A DNA stretch of 64,000 bases from Tolypothrix campylonemoides VB511288 (lineage in GTDB: Bacteria > Cyanobacteriota > Cyanobacteriia > Cyanobacteriales > Nostocaceae). The notes under the pieces are model-generated. The model was not told the DNA's origin, did no database searches, and saw only the letters and a list, made by a program, of their open reading frames with translations. This document shows, piece after piece, positions 36,940 through 46,434 of the stretch (positions are counted from its first letter, which is position 1; each line of letters opens with the position of its first letter). Where the stretch lies: contig JXCB02000001.1 of NCBI GenBank assembly GCA_000828075.3, positions 1,257,545 to 1,321,544 of the forward strand, read 5' to 3'. The position numbers and the translations under genes were made by a program.

Positions 36940-37971
36940 TTACACAGCTTCTAACAAGGTCCAAAAGTAGCCATCCGGTGCAACGAAGGAGAAACTCAGC
37001 TCTCCAAACTCGTTGGGAACTATGTGTGTATACTTCTGCACAGGACTTGCTTTAATGCGATCGCAGTACAGATCTAGTCCTCGTATCCGGTAGGTGTAAA
37101 GGCAAACTCCCAAGCAACCTGGTTGCGCGGCTTCAAACTGGGAATTCAACTTGATAACATCAGGAAAGCGAATGACGTAAAGTCTACCGGAACGGGCAGC
37201 AAACAGGTTTGTTGTTGAAGATCTGGGGTCATCAAAGGCGGTAAGAAAAAACTTTTCCCCTGGTTGGAGGTCAAAAATTTCTCGACCTGCTAGGGAAGAT
37301 TCGTAGCTTGTTTCTACATCGTCACGCACGCGCAGCAAACCCAAAACTTCGTCATAAAACTTTAGAGTTTCTTTGCTGTCATCCTGAATGACCATGCCCA
37401 TATGCGTAAACTGGCTGGTCTTGAGGGTACAATTTTTGTTGATGTTTCCGTAATGTGGCAAAGTATAACCAAACCTCTGAAAGAAAACCTGTCGCGTCAA
37501 GGGTTGCAACAAAGCCATTTCTCGCACACCGATCGCTGGTTCGATGAAGGGACGGTTTTTCTTTTCCTTGTTGTAAATAACTTCCCAGTGAGGGTATGTA
37601 TGTTTAATCGCCCAACCTGCTGCTTTTGCCTGCTCCACATGATTTAAGATGTTTAACACATCATCCGTTAAGGTCGTTGCCCAGCGATTTCCCTTCACTT
37701 TCATCGACCCCATCCCTAATCCCTCATTAGTAGGATTTTGCCAAATCATCAGACGAAGCAAACCATGATCTGTATACTGGTGGTAAAGGCGAATCGAACG
37801 TAAAGATGAATTGACTCCATATAGTTGGTAAGCTGCGGCTTGTGATAATTCACCTACTTGACCAACGCGGTAGCCAAATAGTTCCCAGTACTGAATGGCA
37901 GAAATTGGCTCTTTAACCCCAATACACACTTCGTAGATGCCTTCAATAGCCGTTTGTTGCCCCTGATTCAT
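36940..37971 (-). CDS. VOC-superfamily (glyoxalase/dioxygenase-like) protein
   Basis: 343 residues. Two or more VOC beta-alpha-beta modules: the N-terminal one (IEGIYEVCIGVKEPISAIQY) and a central one (FTHMGMVIQDDSKETLKFYD, about 188-207), with DGYFWTLLE at the C-terminus. His/Glu metal ligands of glyoxalase or extradiol dioxygenase types are plausible (THMG, LLEAV) but not certain. The substrate is unknown. ATG at 37971. It precedes the YdcF gene on the same strand by 53 bases and may share a transcript with it. Confidence 0.8.
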   Translation of the reverse strand: MNQGQQTAIEGIYEVCIGVKEPISAIQYWELFGYRVGQVGELSQAAAYQLYGVNSSLRSIRLYHQYTDHGLLRLMIWQNPTNEGLGMGSMKVKGNRWATTLTDDVLNILNHVEQAKAAGWAIKHTYPHWEVIYNKEKKNRPFIEPAIGVREMALLQPLTRQVFFQRFGYTLPHYGNINKNCTLKTSQFTHMGMVIQDDSKETLKFYDEVLGLLRVRDDVETSYESSLAGREIFDLQPGEKFFLTAFDDPRSSTTNLFAARSGRLYVIRFPDVIKLNSQFEAAQPGCLGVCLYTYRIRGLDLYCDRIKASPVQKYTHIVPNEFGELSFSFVAPDGYFWTLLEAV

Positions 37972-38747
37972 AGTTAGTTACTACATATCGTTCAAGTGCT
38001 TTTTTTAGCAGTGTTCAGTTATCAGTTAGTTTCTGTCACTAAAGATTTTTGGAATTTCTCCACAAATCCATTTGTTAGCTTAATATTCGTTTTGCCAATG
38101 TAAATGATTATTATAACTGTTTACTGTTAACTGAATATTTTTAAATTTTATTAATAGTAATAGAAAAAATTTACAAAAAATGACCGGAAAGTGTATTTGA
38201 GTATAATTTTATACATAAAAAGTAACTGTAATGAGTATTGATATTTAGTATCTTTAGCAACAAACAAGGTGTTGTAAGAATCAACACTTGACAAGTGCGA
38301 TTTTTAACATTATTTTTTTTGATTGTCATAGCGTTTATAGATTGTTGACCAGTTTTGAAAACTATTAGCTTAATCTTGGATAGATTCTCAAAAAATCTCT
38401 ACTATTCCAGATATACTGGATTTCTGGTAGTCAATAGTCAACTTCTTGTACTTTACGACTAGTTCAAGAACTAGCCAGTTAGGATATTCAGGGTGAGTCT
38501 GTATACAAATACAACTTAAAAGTGTGTTCTCATTAAATGTATAAAGATATTACCTTCTGCTGTTCAAGTGGGCGCAAAATTGTAACGCCTATATTTAGAA
38601 TGAGAAAATGTAGGGATCAATCACTGCTGAAGAATATTTTAAAATAACACAGGCTGCTTTCGTTTTAGCAGTACCACTATTCTACTTATCAAGAATTTAT
38701 AAAATCAATACAGTAGGCATGAATGTCTAAAAAAGGGAGAATTTTAC
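37972..38747. other. 0.78-kb AT-rich intergenic region
   Basis: It lies between divergent genes (VOC leftward, response regulator rightward) and holds no supported gene. There is a small inverted repeat CTAGTTC/GAACTAG near 38459-38474 in the otherwise simple AT-rich sequence. Promoters for both flanking genes must be here. Confidence 0.5.
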
Positions 38748-40844
38748 ATGAAAATTCTTTTGGTAGAAGATGATGAGTTTAATGCTTTATTGCTTGAAAA
38801 AGCGCTCAAGGCATACAACTACCACATTGAAACTGCAAAAGATGGTCAAACTGGGCTAGAGTTGGCAAAGATGTTTGAATATGACCTACTTTTGCTAGAT
38901 GTAATGCTTCCTAAGATGGATGGCATTAGCGTTTGTCGGCAACTGCGTCTACAGGGTTATCATATGCCGATTCTGATGCTGACTGCAAATGATACTACCA
39001 GCCTTCGCGTTACAGGTATGGAGGCGGGTGCTGATGATTACATAACCAAGCCTATTGACCTGTCGGAGTTAGTAGCTCGGATGAAAGCGTTACAGCGGCG
39101 GGCAAAGGTGATCTTACCTACAATATTGAGTTGGGAAAACTTGTCTCTAGACACCAATACAAGAGTTGTCACCTATAACGGCGAGAGTTTGCACCTCACC
39201 CCCAAAGAGCATAGTCTATTAGAGCTTTTCTTGCGAAATCCCAGCAGGATCTTCACTCGCAGTGCTTTGCTCGACAGCATTTGGTTATCCTCTGAATCTC
39301 CTGGAGAGGAAGCTGTGACAACCCAAATTAAAGGTCTGCGGCAAAAGTTAAAAGCAGTGGGAATGACCGAAGATTTGATTGAGACACTTTACGGATTGGG
39401 CTATCGGCTCCGAAAAGATGAAAAGGGTAGTAGTAGTAGACAAGAGTCAAAGAAGCAGAATAAGCGCAGATCCCTATCATCTACTGAGCTTTCGCAAAAG
39501 CGAGGCAGCGCGGTCTTGGGGGTTCTCCTCCAATCCCCACTATGTCCTATGCCTGCGGCACGCCAAGGGCGTTTGCGCAGCTCCTCCGCAGGAGGCACGG
39601 ACACGCTACGCGAACGTGGGAACCCCGAGTCCCCCATCAGCGACTGCCGTCGCAAAGCCGAAGCAGAAGTTATAGTTCTTATCAAAAAGATGTGGGAAGA
39701 GTTTAAAGGGAGCCGTCTACAGGAACAGTTGCAGTTATTTGAGCAAGTGCTAGCACACTTATCCACTGGAAATCCAGACAGTTGTCTGCTAAAGCAAGCA
39801 GAAACAGAGGCTCACCGCTTAGCTGGTACTTTAGGCTGTTACGGCTTTCATGAAGGTTCAAAACTAGCACGCCAAATCGAAGTGTTGCTGCAAAGTTTAA
39901 CAACTTGGCAGCCATACCCAGTTTGGCAGTTGGAGAGATTGGAGAATTTAATAACATCACTGCAAAAGGTATTGCAGCAGCAGCCATCTCAAACTGCTAC
40001 CCTTGCAACCTCTAATCTATCATTGCCGCGACTGCTGATTATTGATGACGACACGATGCTAACACAACGAATCAAATTAGATGCCGCAGCTTGGGGTTTA
40101 CAGGTAGAGGTAGCTACAGATTTGACCACAGCAAAAAGCGTACTTGCCTCATACTGTCCCAATGTAATTTTACTAGACTTGACTTTTTCCAACTCACAGG
40201 AAAACGGTTTAAAGTTTTTATCAGAAATTACCCAAAATCATCCTAAAATACCTGTTATAATTTTTACCGCATCCAACCAATTTCGTTGTCGGGTAGAAGC
40301 TGCTCGTTTGGGGGCACATACCTTTTTCCACAAAACTACGCCTGTGGAGCAAGTGCTTTCTGTTGTCAGGAAATCACTGAATCAGTCTGTTGCTACTGAT
40401 GAAGCAAAAATTATGGTTGTAGATGATGACGCCGTTGTGCTAAATCATGTGAAATCGTTGCTTTTACCTTTAGGATTTCAAGTCACTACACTGCAACAGC
40501 CTCAAAATTTTTGGAAGGAATTAGAAACTTTTAGCCCTGAATTACTGATTTTAGACATTGAAATGCCAAATTTTAATGGTATTGAACTATGCCAAGTTGT
40601 CCGCACTGACAGCCGTTGGAATCAGTTACCCGTGCTGTTTCTCTCTGTCCATTCCGATGCAAAAATAGTGCGTCAAGTGTACGCGGTAGGAGCTGATGAT
40701 TATCTGCGTAAGCCAATAGTGGAACAAGAACTGATAACCCGTGTTCTTAATAGGTTAGAGCGGACACAACTTAGACAAAAATTACAACAATTAGAATTAC
40801 AACAATTAGAATTACAACAATTAAAAGGATTGCAGATTCAATAA
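38748..40844 (+). CDS. Multidomain response regulator: REC, winged helix, Hpt, REC, REC
   Basis: 698 residues. Domains in order: an OmpR-type receiver (phosphosite Asp51), a DNA-binding winged helix (about 125-222, LTPKEHSLLELFLRNPSRIF), a long linker (about 223-305), an Hpt domain with phospho-His356 in EAHRLAGTLG, a receiver at about 425-545 (Asp477), and a third receiver (about 552-675, Asp603). It may relay phosphate through the Hpt to the receivers and alter transcription. The linker includes a repeat-derived segment (see 39495-39655). The C-terminus ends in a 15-bp tandem repeat encoding LQQLE units. It precedes the PAS kinase by 361 bases. Confidence 0.9.
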   Translation: MKILLVEDDEFNALLLEKALKAYNYHIETAKDGQTGLELAKMFEYDLLLLDVMLPKMDGISVCRQLRLQGYHMPILMLTANDTTSLRVTGMEAGADDYITKPIDLSELVARMKALQRRAKVILPTILSWENLSLDTNTRVVTYNGESLHLTPKEHSLLELFLRNPSRIFTRSALLDSIWLSSESPGEEAVTTQIKGLRQKLKAVGMTEDLIETLYGLGYRLRKDEKGSSSRQESKKQNKRRSLSSTELSQKRGSAVLGVLLQSPLCPMPAARQGRLRSSSAGGTDTLRERGNPESPISDCRRKAEAEVIVLIKKMWEEFKGSRLQEQLQLFEQVLAHLSTGNPDSCLLKQAETEAHRLAGTLGCYGFHEGSKLARQIEVLLQSLTTWQPYPVWQLERLENLITSLQKVLQQQPSQTATLATSNLSLPRLLIIDDDTMLTQRIKLDAAAWGLQVEVATDLTTAKSVLASYCPNVILLDLTFSNSQENGLKFLSEITQNHPKIPVIIFTASNQFRCRVEAARLGAHTFFHKTTPVEQVLSVVRKSLNQSVATDEAKIMVVDDDAVVLNHVKSLLLPLGFQVTTLQQPQNFWKELETFSPELLILDIEMPNFNGIELCQVVRTDSRWNQLPVLFLSVHSDAKIVRQVYAVGADDYLRKPIVEQELITRVLNRLERTQLRQKLQQLELQQLELQQLKGLQIQ
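39495..39655. repeat. GC-rich palindromic repeat embedded in the response-regulator linker
   Basis: This stretch is visibly more GC-rich than the rest of the gene and full of short palindromes (TGCCTGCGGCA, CTCCTCCGCAGGAG). It looks like an interspersed repeat, related in style to the insertion at 36082-36155. The reading frame stays open through it, adding roughly 50 residues rich in Arg, Ser and Gly between the DNA-binding and Hpt domains. Confidence 0.6.
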
Positions 40845-41205
40845 CGTGCGATTTATTTGGTTAAGATTTATTGAAGAAGACAAAGGAGATGGGCAGACAC
40901 GGATACGCGTAGAGTCCTGAATGATATAGTAGTTCTCTGTTAGGTAGGCATTACTCACTTTTGTAGGCAATGCTGACCCAAAGATTTCTGGTTTCATTAT
41001 AGAATCAGCAGGGTAAATAATTAAACGAATTTGATATTACAGGTAAAAACGGCTCAATTCTTGAAGGCGTTAAAAATTGTTTTAGAATTTTAGAAAAATT
41101 GCATAATAAATAGTTTTAAATTTTAACATATAAAAAGCTTTATTTTACTAACTTTAACAAAAGTAAAATAAATTTATAAATTGAAAGCAAATTATAGTAA
41201 TTATC
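40845..41205. other. Intergenic region between response regulator and kinase
   Basis: 361 bases, very AT-rich in the last 150. No gene, hairpin terminator or clear operator seen. Confidence 0.5.
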
Positions 41206-44200
41206 ATGTGTAAAGTTAATGAAATAAGCAAGATTAGTCAGCACCTGAGCATGGCTTTGGAAGCAGCGAAAATGGTGATTTGGGAATGGGATTTGATAAC
41301 TAATTGTGTGGTTTGGTCAAGCAGTCAAGAAGAATTATTTGGGTTGGCACCTGGAAGTTTCCCAGAAACTTACGAATCTGCTATGGCTCGTATTCACCCA
41401 AGTGACCTAGAAGCTGTAACTTTATCTTTGAATCAAGCACGCGTTGAGCGACGTAATTATCATCAAGAACTACGGATTTTTGGGTCTGATGGCAGTATCC
41501 ACTCGATTGAGGCAAAGGGAAGATTTTTTTATAACGACCAAGGTCAAGCGGTGCGGATGCTGGGAACTGTAATGGAGATTAGCGATCGCAAAGCCAGAGA
41601 AGAACAATTGCGTCTGTTGCAATCTGTCGTCGTTCATACAAATGACGCAGTGATAATTAGCGAGGCAAACTCCACTGACCCTATGGTTTGCCCGATTGTC
41701 TATGTCAACCCTGCTTTTACCCAAATGACAGGTTATACCCTAGAGGAAATCTTGGGCAAGACATCGCGTATTCTCCAAGGTGAAAAAACTGACCCAGCAA
41801 GTTTAGATAAAATTCGTACAGCACGGCAAAGTGGTCAACCAGTGCAGGTTGAAGGGATTAACTATACCAAAGACGGCAGAGAATTTTGGGTTGAAGTCAG
41901 TATTTTCCCGATAGAGGATGAAACAGATCGGGTGACTCACTGGGTATCAGTGGGGCGGGACATCACCCAACGTAAGCTCTCAGAAGCTGCTTTGAAAGAA
42001 AGCGAGGAGCGGTTTCGCCAAATAGCAGAGAATATCCAAGATGTTTTCTGGATATTAGATCCTCAAAAGCGCCAAATAGTTTACGTTAGCCCTGTTTATG
42101 AAAGAATTTGGGGGCGCAAGTGTGAAAGTTTGTATGCCACTCGAATGGATTGGATGAATAGCATACATCCTGATGACCGGGAAAGAGTGCAAGCGATTGT
42201 TGGTGATAAAGTACATACAGAACAGTTTGAACATGACTATCGTATCGTGCGTCCAGATGGAACAGTGCGTTGGATTCGAGACCGAGGGTTTCCGGTTAAG
42301 GATGAGTTCGGACAACTCCAGCGCATAACAGGGATAGCACAGGACATCACAGAGCAGAAGCTCTCAGAAGTTGCTTTGAGAGAAAGCGAGGAGCGATTTC
42401 GCCAGCTTGCAGAGAACATCGAAGATGTTTTTTGGATATCAGACCCCACAAAGCCCGAGTTGCTCTACATCAGCCCCGCATACGAAAAAATTTGGGGGCG
42501 TTCCATAGAAAGGTTGTATGCCAGTAATACAAACCTTATTAATAGTACCCATCCAGATGACCGGGAAGCAGTGCTAGCGACTTTTGTTGAAAAAGCACAT
42601 CTAGGAGTGTTTGAACATGAGTATCGCATCGTGCGCCCAGATGGAACGGTGCGCTGGATTCGAGACCGAGGATTTCCGGTTAAGGATGAAGGGCAAGTCA
42701 AGTATATTACAGGAATAGCACAGGATATCACTGAGCGGAAACTTGCCGAAGCTGCACTACAACAACTTAATGAGGAGTTAGAAATCCGAATTAAACAGCG
42801 GACTCTTGAGCTAGAACGCTCTCAACTGATTCTGCAACAGCAGCTTAGACGAGAGCAGTTAATCAAAAGGCTCACGCAACAAATACGCCAGTCTCTCGAC
42901 TTGGAAATAATTCTTAACACTGTTGTTAGCGAAGTGCAAAAATTGCTGGCATCTGACAGAGTTTTAGTCCACCAAACACTGCCAGATGGTACTGGCAGTG
43001 TCGTTGCCGAAGCTGTTGTGGGAGACTGGGCTAGGACTTTACACCAGAAATTTCCCGAAGAGATTTTCCCCCAACGATCCGAAAAAGGCGATCTCGAAGG
43101 ACGGATTTACGCCTTTACCGACCGTGATAGCGAGGAAATATCACCCTGTTTTGCGGACTTTTTAGCAAAAATTCAAGTTAGGGCAGAACTGGTGGTTCCG
43201 ATTATCCAACAAGATACCGTTTGGGGACTGCTGATTGTTCACCAATGCAGTGAACCAAGAGAATGGCAAACCGAGGAAATAGATTTGCTCAAGCAATTAA
43301 GTAGCCAAGTAGCGATCGCTATTCAACAATCAGAACTTTATCAGCAACTTAAGGAAGAACTGCGCGATCGCACCTCAGCAGAAGTCGCATTGCGACAAAG
43401 CGAAACTCTGTTTCGTTCTCTAACGGAGTTTGCACCCGTGGGCATTTTCAGAACCGATGCTCAGGGGCAAATTATCTATACTAATCCTTACTGTCAGGCA
43501 ATTTTTGGCTATACCTTTGAGGAAGCTTTGGGGGATGGCTGGATGCAATTTGTTTACCCGGAGGATTTAGAAATTATTATGCCCCAATGGGCTGCAGCAG
43601 TGGCAGCCAAGCAGGAATACTGCTGTGAAATTCGTTGTATCCACAACGACAAAACTATCCGGTTTGGTCGAACTATGTCAGTTCCCATCTTTTGCGAGTC
43701 TGGTGAACTTACAGGTTATGTTGGCATAGTAGAAGATATCACGGAAAGTCGGGCAATTGAGAAAATGAAAAAAGAATTTATCTCGATTGTCAGCCATGAA
43801 CTACGAACTCCTCTGACTGCAATTCGCGGTTCTTTGGGATTACTCGCCGCTGGCGTACTCAAAGACCAACCGGACACTGCAAAACAAATGTTAGAAATCG
43901 CCGCCAAGGACACAGAACGTTTGGTACGTTTGGTGAATGATATTCTCGACTTAGAGCGCTTGGAAGCGAACAAAGTCTTTTTCGTAAAGCAATGGTGCGA
44001 TGCTGCCACATTAATGCATCAGTCTGTAGAAACCGTGCAATTTCTAGCAGCACAAAACAACATCACGCTTTATGTTGTGCCTTACTCGGTGCAAGTATGG
44101 GCAGATTCAGACCGGATGATTCAAACTCTTGTTAATTTGCTGAGCAACGCAATTAAATTTTCGCCTCCACAAACTACAGTCACGCTAAGTGTTGAAGCAC

Positions 44201-44460
44201 TCCCAGACTACATTTTATTCAAAGTTCAAGATCAAGGACGGGGCATTCCCCATGATCAGCTAAAAACTATTTTTAGACGGTTTCAACAGGTCGATGCGAG
44301 TGACTCCCGCCAAAAAGGAGGAACAGGTTTGGGTTTAGCTATCTGCCGTAGTATCGTACAACAGCACGGTGGCAGAATTTGGGCTGAAAGTGTCTTAGGG
44401 GTGGGTACGGTTTTCTATTTTACTCTACCTCAACCGCTTAAGAGCCAAGGCTGCTCTTGA
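41206..44460 (+). CDS. PAS/GAF sensor histidine kinase
   Basis: 1084 residues, no membrane helix. Four PAS/PAC modules (about 10-130, 138-262, 267-392, 393-516) are followed by a coiled coil (about 515-560) and a GAF domain (about 565-710). A fifth PAS (about 730-850), HisKA (phospho-acceptor His864 in SHELRTPL) and a HATPase domain (QDQGRGIP, then GGTGLGLAI) complete it. PAS 3 and 4 are near duplicates (both carry EHDYRIVRPDGTVRWIRDRG-type sequence). The GAF has Cys648 at the position of the chromophore Cys of phytochrome-like GAFs but followed by Phe, so bilin binding is doubtful. It probably phosphorylates the multidomain regulator or the stand-alone receivers beside it. Confidence 0.92.
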   Translation: MCKVNEISKISQHLSMALEAAKMVIWEWDLITNCVVWSSSQEELFGLAPGSFPETYESAMARIHPSDLEAVTLSLNQARVERRNYHQELRIFGSDGSIHSIEAKGRFFYNDQGQAVRMLGTVMEISDRKAREEQLRLLQSVVVHTNDAVIISEANSTDPMVCPIVYVNPAFTQMTGYTLEEILGKTSRILQGEKTDPASLDKIRTARQSGQPVQVEGINYTKDGREFWVEVSIFPIEDETDRVTHWVSVGRDITQRKLSEAALKESEERFRQIAENIQDVFWILDPQKRQIVYVSPVYERIWGRKCESLYATRMDWMNSIHPDDRERVQAIVGDKVHTEQFEHDYRIVRPDGTVRWIRDRGFPVKDEFGQLQRITGIAQDITEQKLSEVALRESEERFRQLAENIEDVFWISDPTKPELLYISPAYEKIWGRSIERLYASNTNLINSTHPDDREAVLATFVEKAHLGVFEHEYRIVRPDGTVRWIRDRGFPVKDEGQVKYITGIAQDITERKLAEAALQQLNEELEIRIKQRTLELERSQLILQQQLRREQLIKRLTQQIRQSLDLEIILNTVVSEVQKLLASDRVLVHQTLPDGTGSVVAEAVVGDWARTLHQKFPEEIFPQRSEKGDLEGRIYAFTDRDSEEISPCFADFLAKIQVRAELVVPIIQQDTVWGLLIVHQCSEPREWQTEEIDLLKQLSSQVAIAIQQSELYQQLKEELRDRTSAEVALRQSETLFRSLTEFAPVGIFRTDAQGQIIYTNPYCQAIFGYTFEEALGDGWMQFVYPEDLEIIMPQWAAAVAAKQEYCCEIRCIHNDKTIRFGRTMSVPIFCESGELTGYVGIVEDITESRAIEKMKKEFISIVSHELRTPLTAIRGSLGLLAAGVLKDQPDTAKQMLEIAAKDTERLVRLVNDILDLERLEANKVFFVKQWCDAATLMHQSVETVQFLAAQNNITLYVVPYSVQVWADSDRMIQTLVNLLSNAIKFSPPQTTVTLSVEALPDYILFKVQDQGRGIPHDQLKTIFRRFQQVDASDSRQKGGTGLGLAICRSIVQQHGGRIWAESVLGVGTVFYFTLPQPLKSQGCS

Positions 44461-44900
44461 ACCGTAGGTGTTGCATAATCAAAATTTATGTACGAAGAGA
44501 CACACAATAATAAGCAATAATAGCTAAAAAACAATACGGTTCAGTTAAGCATTTTTTTCTTCTCTCTGTGTCCTCTGCGCCTCTGCGGTTCTTTAAAAAA
44601 ATTGACTTTGACAAAGAGTTTTAGCCCTAACTGAACCGTATTGAGCTAAAAAATCCTCATTATTTTCTTATTTTTTTTATTTATGTTCAAGAAAATACAT
44701 TGTTACCTGTTTTATTTTATACTGTTTTGAATTCCTTATGCTTACTTAATTACAAAAAAATCATCTGTTCATGGGTTAGCTGCCCTTACGAAAGTATAGT
44801 ATTTTCAGCTAATTACAGAATTTCGTAAAAAAGCTTGTGAAAAAATGTGTTGTTTTGACTTGGCTGTGTTCCCAAATGGCTTGAAAGCTAAAACTGAACT
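44461..44900. other. Intergenic region with a MITE-like element
   Basis: 440 bases between the kinase and the first stand-alone receiver. The element at 44532-44643 is the only structured part; the rest is AT-rich with no gene. Confidence 0.55.
44532..44643. mobile_element. MITE-like element, family 1, with 10-bp target duplication
   Basis: 112 bp. Left end CAATACGGTTCAGTTAAG; the right end is its reverse complement with one mismatch (CCTAACTGAACCGTATTG). It is flanked by perfect 10-bp direct repeats AGCTAAAAAA (44522-44531 and 44644-44653). The core differs entirely from the copy at 31553-31665. Confidence 0.9.
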
Positions 44901-45278
44901 ATGTTAGCAAAGCGGATTTTGGTTATCGATGACGAAATAAACCTGTGTACTGTTATTAAGGTTTGTTTAGAACACATAGGGGGTTGGCAAGTGCTGATAG
45001 CTCAATCTGGTAGCGAAGGACTGGTATTAGCTGAAACTGAACTCCCTGATGCTATTCTACTAGATGTTATGATGCCAGATACGGACGGATTGGTTCTGTT
45101 ACATACATTGCACATTAATCCGGTTACCGAAACAATTCCAGTGATTTTACTGACTGCTAAACCACAGCCTGTAAACTTGAATCAATCTGCACAGTTAGGC
45201 TTTGTAGGGGTTATTCCGAAACCTTTTGACCCTCTAAAGTTGGCGGATCAGGTAGCCGAATTGTTGGGATGGGAATAA
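44901..45278 (+). CDS. Stand-alone receiver (response regulator)
   Basis: 125 residues, one REC domain. The acid pocket is in VIDDE (10-12), the phosphosite is Asp55 (LLDVMMP), the switch Thr is in LLTAK, and Lys in PKPFDP. No output domain, so it works by protein contact or as a phosphate relay. Together with the next two receivers it lies between the PAS kinase and the chemoreceptor. It resembles the 45682 receiver closely (GGWxVxxAxSG and PDAIxLDVxMPDxDG shared), suggesting tandem duplication. Confidence 0.92.
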   Translation: MLAKRILVIDDEINLCTVIKVCLEHIGGWQVLIAQSGSEGLVLAETELPDAILLDVMMPDTDGLVLLHTLHINPVTETIPVILLTAKPQPVNLNQSAQLGFVGVIPKPFDPLKLADQVAELLGWE

Positions 45279-45410
45279 GCTTGTCTTAGGCAGACAAAAT
45301 TCCAAGCATTACAACTTTTTGGCAGTCCTCAGAATTTCCTCATTTTTTTTGCATAACTTAATAAAACAACCATCCAAATCTTTCTAAACAGTTGTGAGTT
45401 CTTAATTGTT

Positions 45411-45584
45411 CTGACTTTTCACGTCATATGGAAAAGTCCACAAAAAATCTAACTTTCTTTCCCCAAAATTCTTGCGTCTGTCTCAGTATAAAAGCTGTTC
45501 CTCTTCCCTCCCGTAAAAGGAGAGGGTTAAAAAGAGGTGGAGAGAGACTTAGAGAAAGGTTTTCCAGATACTGTGAAAAGTAAG
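45411..45584. mobile_element. MITE-like element, family 2, copy 2 with 10-bp target duplication
   Basis: 174 bp. Left end CTGACTTTTCAC; right end read inward CTTACTTTTCAC, and both continue to TGGAAAA at about the same distance. Perfect 10-bp flanking repeats CTTAATTGTT (45401-45410 and 45585-45594). It lies between two paralogous receivers. Related to 2491-2635. Confidence 0.88.
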
Positions 45585-45681
45585 CTTAATTGTTCTGCAA
45601 AAAATTCTACCGTTTGAATACATTCGTAATTCTGAAAACGGTATATTTTATTTTACTTTAACGTACTTAGGAATAAGAGAC

Positions 45682-46092
45682 ATGGTAAAACCTGTTACTA
45701 AAAGAGTTTTATATATTGATGACGAACCGGAAATGCAACTCATTGTGAAAACCTGTCTCCAGACATTAGGAGGGTGGGAGGTAGAAGTCGCGAAATCAGG
45801 TATAGAGGGTTTAGTTAAAGCAGAGGAGTTGAAACCAGATGCGATCATTTTAGACGTGATTATGCCCGATATGGATGGTGTTGCTTGTTTGGAAAAACTA
45901 AAGTTAAATGCCAAGACTCAAGCAATACCAGTAGTTTTTTTAACGTCAAGGTGGAATATCACTCAACGGTATCGGTTTAGTGCGTTGGGTGCTGTGGGGG
46001 CGATCGCTAAACCATTTAACGCTTTGACTCTGGTTCCTGAAATTGCAAAATTTCTTGGTTGGAACCAAGACAATTCTAATGCACTCAACTAA
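45682..46092 (+). CDS. Stand-alone receiver (response regulator)
   Basis: 136 residues, one REC domain: acidic YIDDEPE (11-17), phosphosite Asp58 (IILDVIMPD), switch region VFLTSR, Lys in AKPFNA. The closest relative in the window is the 44901 receiver. No output domain. Its ATG at 45682 follows the MITE by about 100 bases. The two receivers are separated by a gap of 403 bases that contains that element. Confidence 0.92.
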   Translation: MVKPVTKRVLYIDDEPEMQLIVKTCLQTLGGWEVEVAKSGIEGLVKAEELKPDAIILDVIMPDMDGVACLEKLKLNAKTQAIPVVFLTSRWNITQRYRFSALGAVGAIAKPFNALTLVPEIAKFLGWNQDNSNALN

Positions 46093-46434
46093 AAAACTTT
46101 CCACATTTTTTGTCATACAAGATGAGTTGATTTAGATGTTCAAGATTTTTATCTAAAAATTACATGAAACTTCATGCAATCCATGATGAAGTGGATATGA
46201 AACCGCACCCTGTAGCAGATAAACGCAGATGAAAATAGACATTTTTGACTGATGCAATTTTATTATTCAGCATTTGTCAAGTTCAACCTAATTCAGTCTA
46301 GATTGTTGAGCAATATCAATATAATTTTTAATTGATAATTGGTAGTTTCATTATAAGTTAATAATTAATACTTGTTGAGTCATACTGGTTACGTAATCAA
46401 CAATACAACTATTTCTTGAAATTAAGGGAAGAGT
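46093..46434. other. Intergenic region
   Basis: 342 AT-rich bases between the second and third receivers. A GATAAACGCAGATGAAAATAG stretch near 46218 resembles the dispersed TTATCTGCGTGCATCTG repeat in inverse orientation. No gene seen. Confidence 0.45.

Noticed and set aside
39379-39766. Frames of about 100-120 codons on both strands within the response regulator
   Set aside because: They are long only because the embedded repeat is GC-rich with few stops; the regulator's own frame explains the region.
42055-42731. Opposite-strand frames in the PAS kinase gene
   Set aside because: They mirror the duplicated PAS modules and have no features of their own.
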